From contig JAFGDS010000136.1 in NCBI GenBank assembly GCA_016931995.1, positions 1 to 58,269 of the forward strand: a stretch of DNA of 58,269 bases, written 5' to 3'. The stretch is from Pirellulales bacterium. Lineage in GTDB: Bacteria > Planctomycetota > Planctomycetia > Pirellulales > Thermoguttaceae. Under the pieces are notes generated by a model. That model made no database searches and was not told the origin of the DNA. It worked only from the letters and a program-made list of their open reading frames with translations. Made by a program: the position numbers and the translations under genes. Shown piece after piece: positions 25,794 through 35,712 of this stretch; the stretch's first letter is position 1, and each line of letters begins with the position of its first letter.

Positions 25794-26197
25794 GAACCGC
25801 CAAAGGTCGGCGAGCGTAAGACGGAATACTCCAACTCATCAGGTTCCCGCTGGCCAAGCCGCGGCATCCGGTTGGGCCGTGGTTTGTAGCGGCGGCGCGG
25901 GGTGGTTCTTTCGAGGCGAACCTTGCCGTCTCGGCATGTGGCGAAGCCTTGGGGGGATGGTCAGGCCAGTCCAGCCGTCAAGGGGGCCAGGCAACGTAAT
26001 CTCTTTGTAAAACAGGGCGGTTCGGGCTCCGAACGGGCGTTGGATCGCTTTACCCGGCAGGCCGTTTTTGGTACGGTAGCCAGTGAGGAATTGGTAGGTC
26101 GAGGGGGTCGTTGGCCGGAATCGGCGAACCTCCGGCGTCGAGTTCCGGCGAGCACGGCGGCCCCAGGCACGGATTCCAGAAACGGAGGCCAGAGGGA

Positions 26198-26962
26198 ATG
26201 GCTGTGTTAATCCAAAGCGAGAAGACGGTCGTCGAGCCGAAGGTCGTCCTTCAATCGTTTTCGCTGAAGCGGCATACGCTCGACTTGTACGTGTCGCCCG
26301 AAGCGCTCTTCGTTCCCAACGCCGTTTCGCGGCTTTTTGCCAAGATCGTGCGGATCGAGCCGGACGACGTGGTGTTTGACATTGGCACGGGCACGGGCGT
26401 GCTGGCCGTTTGGGCGGCGCACGAACCGTCCTCCGTCGTCTACGCGGTCGATCCCGTCCGCGAGCACGCCCTCTTGGCCCGGCGCAACGCCCGGCTCAAC
26501 GGCGTGGGCGACAAGCTGCGGTCGTTCCAGGGCAGCCTCTACGAGCCTTTGTCGGCGGATCTGAGGGCCGACGTGATCATCGGCGACGTGTCGGGCATCG
26601 CCGACGGACCCGGCCGCGCGCTGGGGTGGTACGCCTCGGACGTGCCCACCGGTGGCGGCGACGGCACGGAAGTAATCACCGACCTTCTGCGGCAAACGCA
26701 CGCGCGGCTTCGACCGGGCGGGCGGCTTTACTTCCCGGTGGCCGTGGGCTTGTCGGACGACGAGAAGATCATGTCGGTCGCCCGCGAGCGCTTTGGCCGT
26801 CTCGAACAGAAGGTCGACGTCTGGTTCCCGTTTACCGACGAGGAATATGACCTCGTGGCGTGCTGCCTTCCTTCGGCGTTCTTGTCGAAGCTGTGCAAGC
26901 GCGGTTCCCGCATGGCGTGGAACGGCCACATCTACGAGGCGACCAACCCCCGCGCGGCGTGA
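26198..26962 (+). CDS. Class I SAM-dependent methyltransferase, substrate unknown
   Basis: A 254-residue Rossmann-type methyltransferase with motif I DIGTGTGVLA at 61-70, an acidic residue at the end of the second strand (AVDP, about 82-85) and a post-motif IV VIIGDVSGIADG segment (about 126-137). Motif I resembles HemK/PrmC and L11 methyltransferases, but the catalytic NPPY of N-methylating members is absent. GGGA just before the ATG at 26198 supports this start over the longer frame. No operon partner. Confidence 0.8.
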   Translation: MAVLIQSEKTVVEPKVVLQSFSLKRHTLDLYVSPEALFVPNAVSRLFAKIVRIEPDDVVFDIGTGTGVLAVWAAHEPSSVVYAVDPVREHALLARRNARLNGVGDKLRSFQGSLYEPLSADLRADVIIGDVSGIADGPGRALGWYASDVPTGGGDGTEVITDLLRQTHARLRPGGRLYFPVAVGLSDDEKIMSVARERFGRLEQKVDVWFPFTDEEYDLVACCLPSAFLSKLCKRGSRMAWNGHIYEATNPRAA

Positions 26963-26994
26963 TTCGCGCCACGGCGCGAGAAGTGCATCAGGCC

Positions 26995-27066
26995 CCATGC
27001 CCACGCTCGCGTGGACGTGCGATTTGCCGCCTTGGTTCGCGCGCGAGCGCGGACGTGGCGCCCATT
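26995..27066. repeat. Family D repeat next to the BON-domain gene
   Basis: CCATGCCCACGCTCGCGTGG hairpin, then a CGCGCGCGAGCGCGGACGTG segment and GGCGCCC. It reaches the TAA stop of the BON-domain gene. Confidence 0.6.
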
Positions 27067-27340
27067 AAGAAACCTCGATCCGGTTTTCGAGCCGCTCACC
27101 GGAGAGGTCCATGGCGGCCTGTTGCGCCAGTTGCTTGCAATAATAGGTGGCGCAGCGTCCCTCCAGATGAACGCCTCGGCGGTTGACGCGAACCCGAAGG
27201 TCCTGTACGCCGCCGCCGGTATGCTGCTGCACGGCCTGCTCGATGGACGCCGCCAACCGTTGGGCCTCCGCCAGCGTCTCGGGCAGCGGGTAGTCGAGCG
27301 GGTCGCGCCGCGGGTTGCATCCGTCCGGCAGTCTGGTCAT
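27065..27340 (-). CDS. Small BON-domain-like protein
   Basis: A 91-residue protein. The C-terminal half (about 45-90) has the BON pattern: a hydrophobic strand (LRVRVNRRGVHLEGR), a helix with KQLAQQAAMDL, and a final strand LENRIEVS. BON domains bind lipids or other envelope components. The N-terminal 40 residues are Pro/Asp-rich with no signal peptide seen. AAGGAGG directly upstream of the ATG at 27340 is the best ribosome-binding site in the region and fixes the start. The stop abuts a family D repeat. Confidence 0.7.
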   Translation of the reverse strand: MTRLPDGCNPRRDPLDYPLPETLAEAQRLAASIEQAVQQHTGGGVQDLRVRVNRRGVHLEGRCATYYCKQLAQQAAMDLSGERLENRIEVS

Positions 27341-27606
27341 ACGGTCCTCCTTGCCCGGCGCGGGGGCGCAATCCCCGGGACTGTACTCGGCTACCCTTCC
27401 GCCATGCGGAATCGGAGGTTCGCTTGACAGCTCCGACCACCCGGCGATGGAGAGACCCGGATGCGCGTCCTTGTGGAGAACCCCATGTCGGCCAAGCCAG
27501 AGCAGGACAGGGCTTCGCGCCCTCCCAAGGCCATTTGCCCCCGTTAGTGTAGAGGTCAACGCGGGGCATCGTCAACCCCTATTCGGCAAATTCGGCTCGC
27601 GATGCG

Positions 27607-28269
27607 CTACAACGCGATCTTGCCGGCGGCGCGGAGAAAGGCCACGACCTCATTGGCCAAGGCGTTGGCCGGCTTCTCGGCCGCGTCGAGAATCATCTCG
27701 GGATCCTCGGGCGGCTCGTAGGGGTCGTCGATCCCGGTGAAGCCTTTGAGTTCCCCCGCCCGGGCTTTCTTGTATAGCCCCTTGGGGTCTCGCCGTTCGC
27801 ACACCTCCAACGGGGCATCGACGAAGATTTCGATGAAGTCGCCGTCGTCGACGGCCGCCCGCGCACGGTCGCGATCGGCCCGATAGGGGCTGATGAATGC
27901 GGTGATAGCAACGATGCCCGCGTTGCAAAATAGCGCCGCCACGGCCCCGATCCGGCGGATATTTTCCTCGCGGTCCTCGGCGGAGAAACCCAGTCCGAAC
28001 CGCTTGGCGAACGCCTCGCCGTGCCGCGCGGCGAGCATGCCCGGCCCGGCGTTGAGCCCGTGCCGGATATTGTCGCCGTCGAGGACGAAGCTGCGCACCC
28101 CGGCCGCGTGCAGCTTGTGATCGATCAGGTTGGCCACCGTGCTCTTGCCGCAGGCGCTCAAGCCAGTCAACCACACCACGCAGCTCTTGTGGCCGTTGAG
28201 CGTCTCGCGCTGGCTGCGGGCAACCGCATGTTCGTGCCAATGGACCTGGACCTGGGCGTCGTCGGACAT
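27607..28269 (-). CDS. cysC: Adenylylsulfate kinase
   Basis: Phosphorylates APS to PAPS. P-loop GLSACGKST at 36-44 (the usual form is GLSGSGKST, so A-C replaces G-S), the DGDN(I)RHGLN segment near 63-71 and FISPYRADRD with its conserved Ser-Pro (about 124-133). A 220-residue stand-alone enzyme with a slightly long insert near 165-195. ATG 28269 with GGAGG 10 nt upstream. No cysD/cysN in the window, so its role may be sulfonation rather than assimilation. Confidence 0.93.
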   Translation of the reverse strand: MSDDAQVQVHWHEHAVARSQRETLNGHKSCVVWLTGLSACGKSTVANLIDHKLHAAGVRSFVLDGDNIRHGLNAGPGMLAARHGEAFAKRFGLGFSAEDREENIRRIGAVAALFCNAGIVAITAFISPYRADRDRARAAVDDGDFIEIFVDAPLEVCERRDPKGLYKKARAGELKGFTGIDDPYEPPEDPEMILDAAEKPANALANEVVAFLRAAGKIAL

Positions 28270-28367
28270 CGCTGCGGGTTCCTCCCCAAACGGGCGTCGA
28301 GGCGGGAAAACCACCATTATAGGCGGGCGACAGACGTGACGCAACGAGCGCCGCGGAGCCAGGAATT

Positions 28368-28395
28368 CGATTATGGGAGTCGCCTCCCACAGAGC
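28368..28395. repeat. Family C partial copy
   Basis: GATTATGGGAGTCGCCTCCC, a degenerate half of the element seen three times at 55956-56056, lying 6 nt from the MoxR stop. Confidence 0.55.
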
Positions 28396-28400
28396 TACGT

Positions 28401-29429
<1,029 letters not shown>

Positions 29430-29475
29430 GGAAAGTCCCTTGAAGGCTTGTTTTTTCACTCGCCACCACACCGGT

Positions 29476-29650
29476 GTGCCACTGGCTTTGCCAGTGCATG
29501 TTGCAGCGGACGTCTATTTGATTTGGCGGGAATCACACGTGGCTTCTTTCCACCCAGTTCCGGCGGGAGCACTGGCGAAGCCAGTGGCACTCAGCGAGCA
29601 CGTCCTTTCCCGTCCATTCCTCTTTAGGGCACTGGCGAAGCCAGTGGCAC
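29476..29650. repeat. Cluster of three family A repeats
   Basis: One forward copy (29476-29497) and two reverse copies (29569-29590 and 29629-29650). The third lies inside the 3' end of the PQQ-type gene and encodes its last residues. Confidence 0.85.
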
Positions 29651-31798
29651 TCCGGCGTTGGACGTATCACCTATCGTGTTTTCTTCCTTCATCCGGCCCA
29701 GCGCGATCAATTCCCGCTGGCCGGCAATCAGGAGGTAGCCGTTGGCGGCCAAGAGGTTGCCTTCGTCGGCGCCTTTGGCGGCCAGGTCGATGACGTGCTC
29801 CAGCTCGGCCGAATGTTGATCGAAGACGTACACCTTGCCCTCGGCGGGCCAGTAGACGCGATCGCCGGCCAGAAGGCCCCGGCCGGACGGGCGCAGCGGC
29901 TCGCCCAGCGGCCAGACGTGGGCCAGCTTGCCCTGATTGTCGCGGTCCAGGGCGATCCAGTAAAGCCGTCGTCCCGAAGCGATCAGATGGTCGCCCGAGG
30001 CGCCCAGCAGGTAGAGAACGTCCTCCACGCGGTCGGGCGTTTGCCACAGGAATTGCCCGGTCGCCGCATCCAGCCCAAAAATCCGCCGACTGTCGGCCGG
30101 GGCCACCAGCAACGTGCCTTGGTGGTAGATGCAGGGATTCGGACAGCGTCGCCGAAACGGCTCTGGCTTGGCAAGGTCACCGGTCCGGGCGCGGGGATAC
30201 AGGCTGACCCAACGGATCCGCCCATCCTCGGCATCGAGGGCCGCGACGGCGCCGAGATTCGTATTGTAATAGAGCGACTCGTGATCGAGCGTGAGCAAGT
30301 TGTGGGTTGTTTCGGACAGAAGACCCCGCGAGGGCGTCTCGGCCGCGCAGACGAACCGCCGCCAGAGAAGCCGGCCCGTCTGGGCGTCCAACGCCGCCAC
30401 GTGCGCCTGCGGTCGGATGTCGCCGCGGCGCATGGCGACGTACACGGTCGGCCCGTCGCAAAGCGGCGAGCCCTCGAACGACCAGTCGGCATCGTCGGCC
30501 GACGCCTTCCACGCGAGCCGGCCCTGGGCATCCAGGTCGAGGCAGACCAGATAGCTGCCGGGCTCGGTCGGGCGGTCGTCGGGGGGGTGGCTCGTTACCG
30601 CGTCGCCCATCCGAGCGAAGAGCCGGCGGCCGTGGAGGGTCAGCGTGTGTTGCGCCACGCTGATCGTGGGCCGCACGTGCCCCGGCAGAAGATCCTCCCA
30701 CGGATCGCGATACACCGCCGGCGCGCCGCCCCAGGCCGGCCGGCCCGTGGCCAGATCGAGCGCCAGGATCCGCCGACCGTCGCCGACCAGCACGAGGTCT
30801 CCTTGCCGAATCGGATGAAACGGCCACCAGCGGCCCGAGACGGCAGGTTCGGCGGGCGACGGGTCGGGCTCGGAGGGCTGGCCGCCGTCCACCAGTGGCT
30901 CGCGCCACGCCACGCCGGCGACGTCGATCGCCGCAGGCGCGGTCTTGTCGCGCCGGGGCGAACCGGCAAACGTGAGCCAATCGCCGGAGCGAGCCGCCGC
31001 CGGCCACGCGGCGCTCTCGCGCAAAAGCTCGCTCAACGCCTCGATGAAGATCACCTCTCGACCGCCGAACCGGCCGCGCGCGTCGGGGTGCAGCCGGGCC
31101 ATTTCGGCCAGCTCTTGCCGGGCGCGGTCCGCCGAGCCTTCGAGGATCGACGCCAGAACGAGCCTGGCACGGACTGCCGCGGGATCGAGCTGGGTGTCGG
31201 GCGCGGCGAGCCATCCGCGGGGCGCTTCGGCCGGCGGCGCCACCGGTAGCACCCTCTCCCAGTAGAATCGAGCCGCCGCGGCGTCGCCCGACTCCAGGGC
31301 CATCTCGCCCAGGGCCATCAGAGCGTCGTCGCCCCACTGGCTGGCCAGCGCTTCGCGTTCGACGCGGACCAGCAGCCGGCGGTCGTGGGTTTTCACTCCC
31401 TGGCGATACCATCGCTCCGCCAGCGGGTCGACCCGCGCGCGATACAGCGCGAGGGCCTCCGGCGGCATCTCCAAGAGGAGCTGCTGGGCGTGGTTGGCCA
31501 CGGGCACGAACCGCCGCGGGCCCGCGGGCCAGAGCTTTTCGCCGGACTCCTCCATCACCTGGCGAAGCGTCCCGATGGCCTCGTCCCACTGCCGGTCGGC
31601 CAGCAGGGCCTTGGCCCGCTCGATCCGCGCGGCGACCTGGCTATCCGCCCGATCCAGCGCGACCGTCTCGTCCAGCTCGAACCGGCTCTCCGGTCCCAAC
31701 CCCATCACCTGCGCCGGGGCGGGAACGGCCGCCGCGGTCAGCAGGCGCAACGCAGCCGCGGCAAGGAGGATGCAACGACAAGAGTAAAGGGCATCCAA
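29624..31798 (-). CDS. Exported TPR / PQQ-type beta-propeller protein
   Basis: A 724-residue protein: signal peptide (about 1-30, ending APAQ), a helical TPR-like half (about 45-270) and a PQQ-like beta-propeller (about 310-700) with repeated blade motifs such as ILALDLATGRPAWG, VAALDAQTGRLLWR and IFGLDAATGQFLWQ. Such proteins act in outer-membrane assembly or dehydrogenases; no PQQ-binding catalytic residues were recognised. The first codon appears to be TTG (31798) with GGAGAG upstream. The final nine residues GVPLASPVP and the stop come from a family A repeat, so the native C-terminus was probably shorter. Confidence 0.8.
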   Translation of the reverse strand: MDALYSCRCILLAAAALRLLTAAAVPAPAQVMGLGPESRFELDETVALDRADSQVAARIERAKALLADRQWDEAIGTLRQVMEESGEKLWPAGPRRFVPVANHAQQLLLEMPPEALALYRARVDPLAERWYRQGVKTHDRRLLVRVEREALASQWGDDALMALGEMALESGDAAAARFYWERVLPVAPPAEAPRGWLAAPDTQLDPAAVRARLVLASILEGSADRARQELAEMARLHPDARGRFGGREVIFIEALSELLRESAAWPAAARSGDWLTFAGSPRRDKTAPAAIDVAGVAWREPLVDGGQPSEPDPSPAEPAVSGRWWPFHPIRQGDLVLVGDGRRILALDLATGRPAWGGAPAVYRDPWEDLLPGHVRPTISVAQHTLTLHGRRLFARMGDAVTSHPPDDRPTEPGSYLVCLDLDAQGRLAWKASADDADWSFEGSPLCDGPTVYVAMRRGDIRPQAHVAALDAQTGRLLWRRFVCAAETPSRGLLSETTHNLLTLDHESLYYNTNLGAVAALDAEDGRIRWVSLYPRARTGDLAKPEPFRRRCPNPCIYHQGTLLVAPADSRRIFGLDAATGQFLWQTPDRVEDVLYLLGASGDHLIASGRRLYWIALDRDNQGKLAHVWPLGEPLRPSGRGLLAGDRVYWPAEGKVYVFDQHSAELEHVIDLAAKGADEGNLLAANGYLLIAGQRELIALGRMKEENTIGDTSNAGVPLASPVP

Positions 31799-31865
31799 AT
31801 TCCGCTCTCCGTGCCCACGTTGCGTTCAAGGGCGCTGCGGCTCGGGGGGAGCCTCACCGCCACAC

Positions 31866-31934
31866 GTCATCCTGAGCGAAGCGAAGGATCTCATCGGCGT
31901 TGCAGAGGAGATGCTTCGCTTCGCTCAGCATGAC
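31866..31934. repeat. Family B hairpin element (69 bp)
   Basis: GTCATCCTGAGCGAAGCGAA at the left end and the inverted TTCGCTTCGCTCAGCATGAC at the right. Lies 8 nt after the URO-D gene's stop and upstream of the PQQ-type gene. Confidence 0.85.
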
Positions 31935-31942
31935 GGCCATCG

Positions 31943-32968
31943 CTACCCCACGGCTTGGCAGAAGGCTTCGAGGTTGGTGGTGGAGACGTCCGGCGGGGTG
32001 CCGCCTCCGCAGGAAAAGATGATCCGGCGGCGGTCGTCGATCGAGGCCATCTGCGTGGCCACGCTGCGGCGGACGTCGTCCGAGGTGCCCTGGGCCAGGA
32101 CGTCCCGCGGCGGGATGTTGCCCAGAAGCGTGACCGAGTCGCCCACCAGTCCGCGCATCACGCTCAAACTGTGCTTGAACGAGAAATTGAACAGATTGAT
32201 TCCCGCCTCGGCCAGGTAGGGCGCGGAAATCAGCCCCGGGGCGTCGTTGTGGAACGCCTTGACCGGCACGTCCATCGACGCGTACACCTGTTTCAGGTAC
32301 GGCAGGGCGAACTCCTTGAAGTCGTTCTCGCCGAGGAAACCGACCAGATCGTCCAGTGTCAAAATGCCCTCGATCGTGGGAAACATCGTGCGCTGGTGGG
32401 CGAGCCACTCGATCACGAAATCGGTCACGAGTTGGAGCAGCTTATGGATGGCCTCCGGCTCGGTCTTCACGCCCACGAAGAACTCGGTGTGGCCGACCAG
32501 GTACGACGCGATATTGAGCGGCCCCCGCGAGCAGGCGAAGCGGATCCGGTGGCCCGCGTCCTCAATCGCTTTGCGGCAATGGACCAGCCGTTTGACCATG
32601 AACGGCAACAACCCGTCGGTCCGGCAGTCCGGCTTGGCGAGCCGGTCCACTTCGCTGCAGTCGGCCAGCACCTTCTCGGGGAATGGAAACTCGTTCTCTG
32701 GCCAGACGCATTTGGCGCCGAAGGCGGAAGGCTCGGTGCACATGCCGAATTCCGACCAGAAGCCGGGCAGAAAAAGAACGTTGGGAAAACGCTGGACGAC
32801 CTTCAGATTGGCGTCGAGCCACATCGACTCGTTGGTGAAGTAGTCGAGGATGGACACGCCGGCCCACCGGGGTAGCCAGGGACTGTCGATGATGAAGCCC
32901 ACCGGCAAGGGGTTGAGCAATTCCCCGTCGAGGATCCGGAGTAGGTCCCGCCACTGCTTCTCTGTCAT
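31943..32968 (-). CDS. Uroporphyrinogen decarboxylase-family protein (methyltransferase-like)
   Basis: A 341-residue TIM-barrel protein of the URO-D family. The end of the barrel, PVKAFHNDAPG ... INLFNFSFKHS ... VTLLGNIPPRDVLAQGTSDDV, matches the corrinoid/thiol methyltransferase branch, where a histidine in HxDG/HNDA-type strands binds zinc; true HemE active-site arginines at the N-terminus are absent. Physiological substrate unknown. ATG 32968 chosen (MTEKQW). Minus strand, upstream of the PQQ-type gene with a family B element between them. Confidence 0.82.
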   Translation of the reverse strand: MTEKQWRDLLRILDGELLNPLPVGFIIDSPWLPRWAGVSILDYFTNESMWLDANLKVVQRFPNVLFLPGFWSEFGMCTEPSAFGAKCVWPENEFPFPEKVLADCSEVDRLAKPDCRTDGLLPFMVKRLVHCRKAIEDAGHRIRFACSRGPLNIASYLVGHTEFFVGVKTEPEAIHKLLQLVTDFVIEWLAHQRTMFPTIEGILTLDDLVGFLGENDFKEFALPYLKQVYASMDVPVKAFHNDAPGLISAPYLAEAGINLFNFSFKHSLSVMRGLVGDSVTLLGNIPPRDVLAQGTSDDVRRSVATQMASIDDRRRIIFSCGGGTPPDVSTTNLEAFCQAVG

Positions 32969-33364
32969 CGCGCCGGTTGACCTCAAGCGTTCTCGCGAGT
33001 TCGTGTTGTGCCGTCTGCCCGTCCGAACAGGGTGGACGGCGGGGCAGGCGTACTAACGCGCCGGCGGGGCTTGGCCGCGGCACGTTGGCGTGTTGGGCCG
33101 GACGGCACTCCCCGCGACCCGACTGGTCCGTGCCGGCCCGCCCTTTGGCCCGGGCGACCTCGACCCACCTTGCGGTTGCCGAGCGTTGCGTCTGTCTCGC
33201 GTCCTTGTCGATTCAGCCTACACATTCGGGGTAAGGCCGACAAGGCGGTGGTCCGCCGGGTTTGGGGCGGCTTCCCGAGGGCGGCACCTACCACAGGGGG
33301 GTGTTGTTGCGCCTAGGCGTGACAGGCCACCCGAGAAACCGGCGGATTCTTTAGGTTTGGGTGA

Positions 33365-33394
33365 TTGACAACCTCGGCGTCGCGTCGTGATAAT
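33365..33394 (+). promoter_or_regulatory. Promoter of the LamG PEP-CTERM array
   Basis: TTGACA (33365-33370), 18-nt spacer, GATAAT (33389-33394). A palindrome overlaps the expected start of transcription. Confidence 0.65.
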
Positions 33395-33420
33395 ACGTAT
33401 AACTTTTCTAGTTATGCGTA
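33394..33420. promoter_or_regulatory. Palindrome at the array promoter
   Basis: TACGTATAAC (33394-33403), 7-nt centre, GTTATGCGTA (33411-33420): 9 of 10 positions pair. Its position just after the -10 box suggests an operator or a 5' hairpin. Confidence 0.55.
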
Positions 33421-33426
33421 TGATGC

Positions 33427-35712
33427 ATGTGGCTGGGCGACCTGGAATACTCCTCGATGAACCACGATCCGCACCGCCAAAACGACGAGACGCAAATGCC
33501 CGGTGGCCCGGCCGCGGCTCGAGGCTCCGTCCGACGACGTCCAACTCGGTCGAGCCGCCGCTTTGACGGCCGGCCGGTGGCCGTCGCATTGATCTGCGCC
33601 GCGCTCGGGCTACTTACTCCCGGGGCACAAGCCGGTTACGTCCACACGTTGACCGCCACGCCGGGGCTGGTGTCGTACTGGAATCTTGACGAGACCGCCG
33701 GCGCCGTCATGGCGGCCGACGCCGTGACCGGCGACGCGATCGACGGGAACAACCCGGGCGCGTTCGTCGGCGTCGGCGTCACCCTGGGCGATGCCGGACC
33801 GCGCCCCGACGAAGGCTGGGTTGGCTTCGCGGCCGACAACCGGGCGCCCACGTTCTCGAAGCTACCCGGCGACCGGCTCGAAATGGCGCACGCAACCGGG
33901 TATGCGGGGATCGAGGACCTGACGCTTCTCGGTTGGATTCGCGTCACCGATCCGGACGTTGCCGCACTCCATAATCTCTTCGGCGGTCTGCAAACCGTCG
34001 AGCCGTCGCGGTACGTCTTCGCCGTGGACCTGGCGCCCACGGGCGTCCGCGGAATCGCCCGGGGCGCGGACGCCAGCCAGCTCGTCCTGGGACCGGCCGC
34101 GGTGACCGGCGCGTCCGCGTGGCACTTCGTGGCCATGACGTACCAGGCCGGCACGACGGGTAGTCTCTATTGGGACGGGGTCCCCGTGGCGACGGCCGAG
34201 CGGCCGGCGCCCGCGGGACTCGACGCGGCCGCGGCGCTCGTGTTCGGCCAGGACATTCAGGATCCCACGCGGGCTCTGCACGGCCAGCTCGACGAGTTGG
34301 CCGTGTTCAATCGGGCTCTCACTGGCGCCGAAGTGGAACGGCTATTCCTGGCGGCCAAGGGGCAGTTGCCCTACGAGCCGGGCACGGTGGCCACGGCGCC
34401 CTATTATCAGACGGCCGTGGCGCTGGGGGGGCTGCGCAATCACTGGCGGTTCAGCGAGACGAGCGGCTCGACGGCCGTCGATTCGATTGCCGGCAACAAC
34501 GGCACGTTCGTCAACGTCGTCGGCGCCCCGGTCGCGCTGGACCACGCCGGGCCCACGCCCGCCGAGGGACACGACGGCCACCCCTTCCACGGCTTCGAGT
34601 CCGACAACACGTCCGTCCGGTTTGTCTGGAACGCGGGCGCGAACTACATGCATATTCAGGACGGCGACGTGCTGGGCGAACCTGGCACGGGCACGTCCTT
34701 CGCCAGCGGCGTCGGCGCGCTGACCATGGCGTTATGGTTCAAAAACGGCTTCGACGGCGAAGGCTACATCGCCGGCTTCGCGAAGGCCGGCAGCACGAAT
34801 CGGTACGTCTTCTCCACCATCAGCCTCGATTCGAGCACTGTGCGGTTTTACGCCACGTCGACGAACAACCAGCAGATCGTCAGCTCCGACATCCCGATCG
34901 ACGACGCCGGCGGGGACCTTTGGCATCATCTCGCCCAAGTCTGGGATGGGACGGAGAAGCGGCTTCGGGTGTACGTCGACGGGAAGGAGCGTTTCAACGA
35001 CGTGAACGCCGCCATGACGGCGAATCTCTACACGCCGGGCGGGTTCTATCTCGGGCGCGACGTGTACGGGTCGACCCGCAATCTCGGCGGATTCGTCGAT
35101 GAAGTGAGCCTGTTCGACCGGGCGCTTTCGGCCGCGGAGATCCTCGAACTGTACGACGCGGCGTTCTACCAGGCCCCGGTCCTCGTGCCGGGCGACGCCA
35201 CGGGCAACGGCGTCGTGGACGCCGCCGACGCCGCGCTTCTGGCGGCCAACTGGCTTTGCTCGTCGGGCGTGGGCTGGGGACAAGGGGATTTCAACGAGGA
35301 TGGATCGGTGGACGACCTGGATCTGGCGATCCTCGCGGCCAACTGGTCCGCCGGCGCCGGCGCGGCCGTGCCCGAACCGGCCGCATGGCTTCTGGCCGCG
35401 GCCGCGGGGTTGGTTCTGCTGGCGCGGAGTCGTGTGTGCCGGTGGCTTTGCCAGTGCGTCCGTTGGGGCGACGTGTGCCACTGGCTTTGCCAGTGCGTCC
35501 GTTGGGGCGACGGCCCACAATGCGTCCGGTCGACGCGCCGATCCGCCCGACTACACACGCCATCACTGGCGGAGCCAGTGGCACACGGCGGCAAAGCCAG
35601 TGGCACACGGATGCGCCGGCAACGGTGGCCCACGGAGCACGCGATGTTTTCACAATTCACAAGACGGCGTTGGGCAAGCGTCTTCCGATTCGATAAGGAG
35701 AATGGTCAATGA
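33427..35712 (+). CDS. Two-LamG, dockerin-like PEP-CTERM protein with repeat-derived tail
   Basis: A 761-residue exported protein. After a long N-region and hydrophobic signal segment (about 50-74, ending AQA) come two LamG/concanavalin-like domains (about 75-315 and 325-580), two dockerin-type calcium motifs (GDATGNGVVDAADAALLAANW and GDFNEDGSVDDLDLAILAANW, about 588-640) and a VPEP + hydrophobic + RSR exosortase signal (about 646-670). Normally the protein would stop there. Instead the frame runs about 90 more residues through family A repeats (VCRWLCQCVRWGD / [13 protein letters not shown]) to a TGA that overlaps the next ATG. Start uncertain: 33427 or 33457; neither has a clear ribosome-binding site. 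Confidence 0.8.
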   Translation: MWLGDLEYSSMNHDPHRQNDETQMPGGPAAARGSVRRRPTRSSRRFDGRPVAVALICAALGLLTPGAQAGYVHTLTATPGLVSYWNLDETAGAVMAADAVTGDAIDGNNPGAFVGVGVTLGDAGPRPDEGWVGFAADNRAPTFSKLPGDRLEMAHATGYAGIEDLTLLGWIRVTDPDVAALHNLFGGLQTVEPSRYVFAVDLAPTGVRGIARGADASQLVLGPAAVTGASAWHFVAMTYQAGTTGSLYWDGVPVATAERPAPAGLDAAAALVFGQDIQDPTRALHGQLDELAVFNRALTGAEVERLFLAAKGQLPYEPGTVATAPYYQTAVALGGLRNHWRFSETSGSTAVDSIAGNNGTFVNVVGAPVALDHAGPTPAEGHDGHPFHGFESDNTSVRFVWNAGANYMHIQDGDVLGEPGTGTSFASGVGALTMALWFKNGFDGEGYIAGFAKAGSTNRYVFSTISLDSSTVRFYATSTNNQQIVSSDIPIDDAGGDLWHHLAQVWDGTEKRLRVYVDGKERFNDVNAAMTANLYTPGGFYLGRDVYGSTRNLGGFVDEVSLFDRALSAAEILELYDAAFYQAPVLVPGDATGNGVVDAADAALLAANWLCSSGVGWGQGDFNEDGSVDDLDLAILAANWSAGAGAAVPEPAAWLLAAAAGLVLLARSRVCRWLCQCVRWGDVCHWLCQCVRWGDGPQCVRSTRRSARLHTPSLAEPVAHGGKASGTRMRRQRWPTEHAMFSQFTRRRWASVFRFDKENGQ
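35436..35606. repeat. Four family A units inside the gene's 3' end
   Basis: Two forward copies (35436-35457 and 35475-35496) in a 39-bp in-frame tandem duplication, then a reverse copy (35565-35584) and a partial one (35590-35606). All lie in the open frame of the upstream LamG gene. Confidence 0.85.

Larger units (their letters stand above)
25575..26197. other. Long intergenic region argG to methyltransferase
   Basis: 623 nt without a recognisable gene. The left part holds a facing family A pair (25584-25753) and a 16-bp tandem duplication (25762-25793). The rest, 25800-26190, shows no repeat or convincing open frame; the methyltransferase promoter is probably here but was not identified. 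Confidence 0.6.
32969..33426. other. Divergent region between URO-D gene and the LamG array
   Basis: 458 nt without a gene. Contains CCTTGTCG (33203-33210) and CGACAAGG (33238-33245) as an 8-bp inverted repeat with a 27-nt loop, and at the right end a near-consensus promoter with a palindrome (33365-33420). The sequence from 33240 to 33350 could fold, but I recognise no riboswitch. Confidence 0.55.

Noticed and set aside
25800-26190. tRNA or small RNA gene in the long gap before the methyltransferase
   Set aside because: No TTCGA-type T-loop with matching acceptor stem was found and no conserved RNA pattern recognised.
35436-35606. Clustered short repeats as a CRISPR array
   Set aside because: Units alternate in orientation, spacers are not unique uniform lengths and no cas genes are present; these are dispersed palindromes found at many other gene edges.
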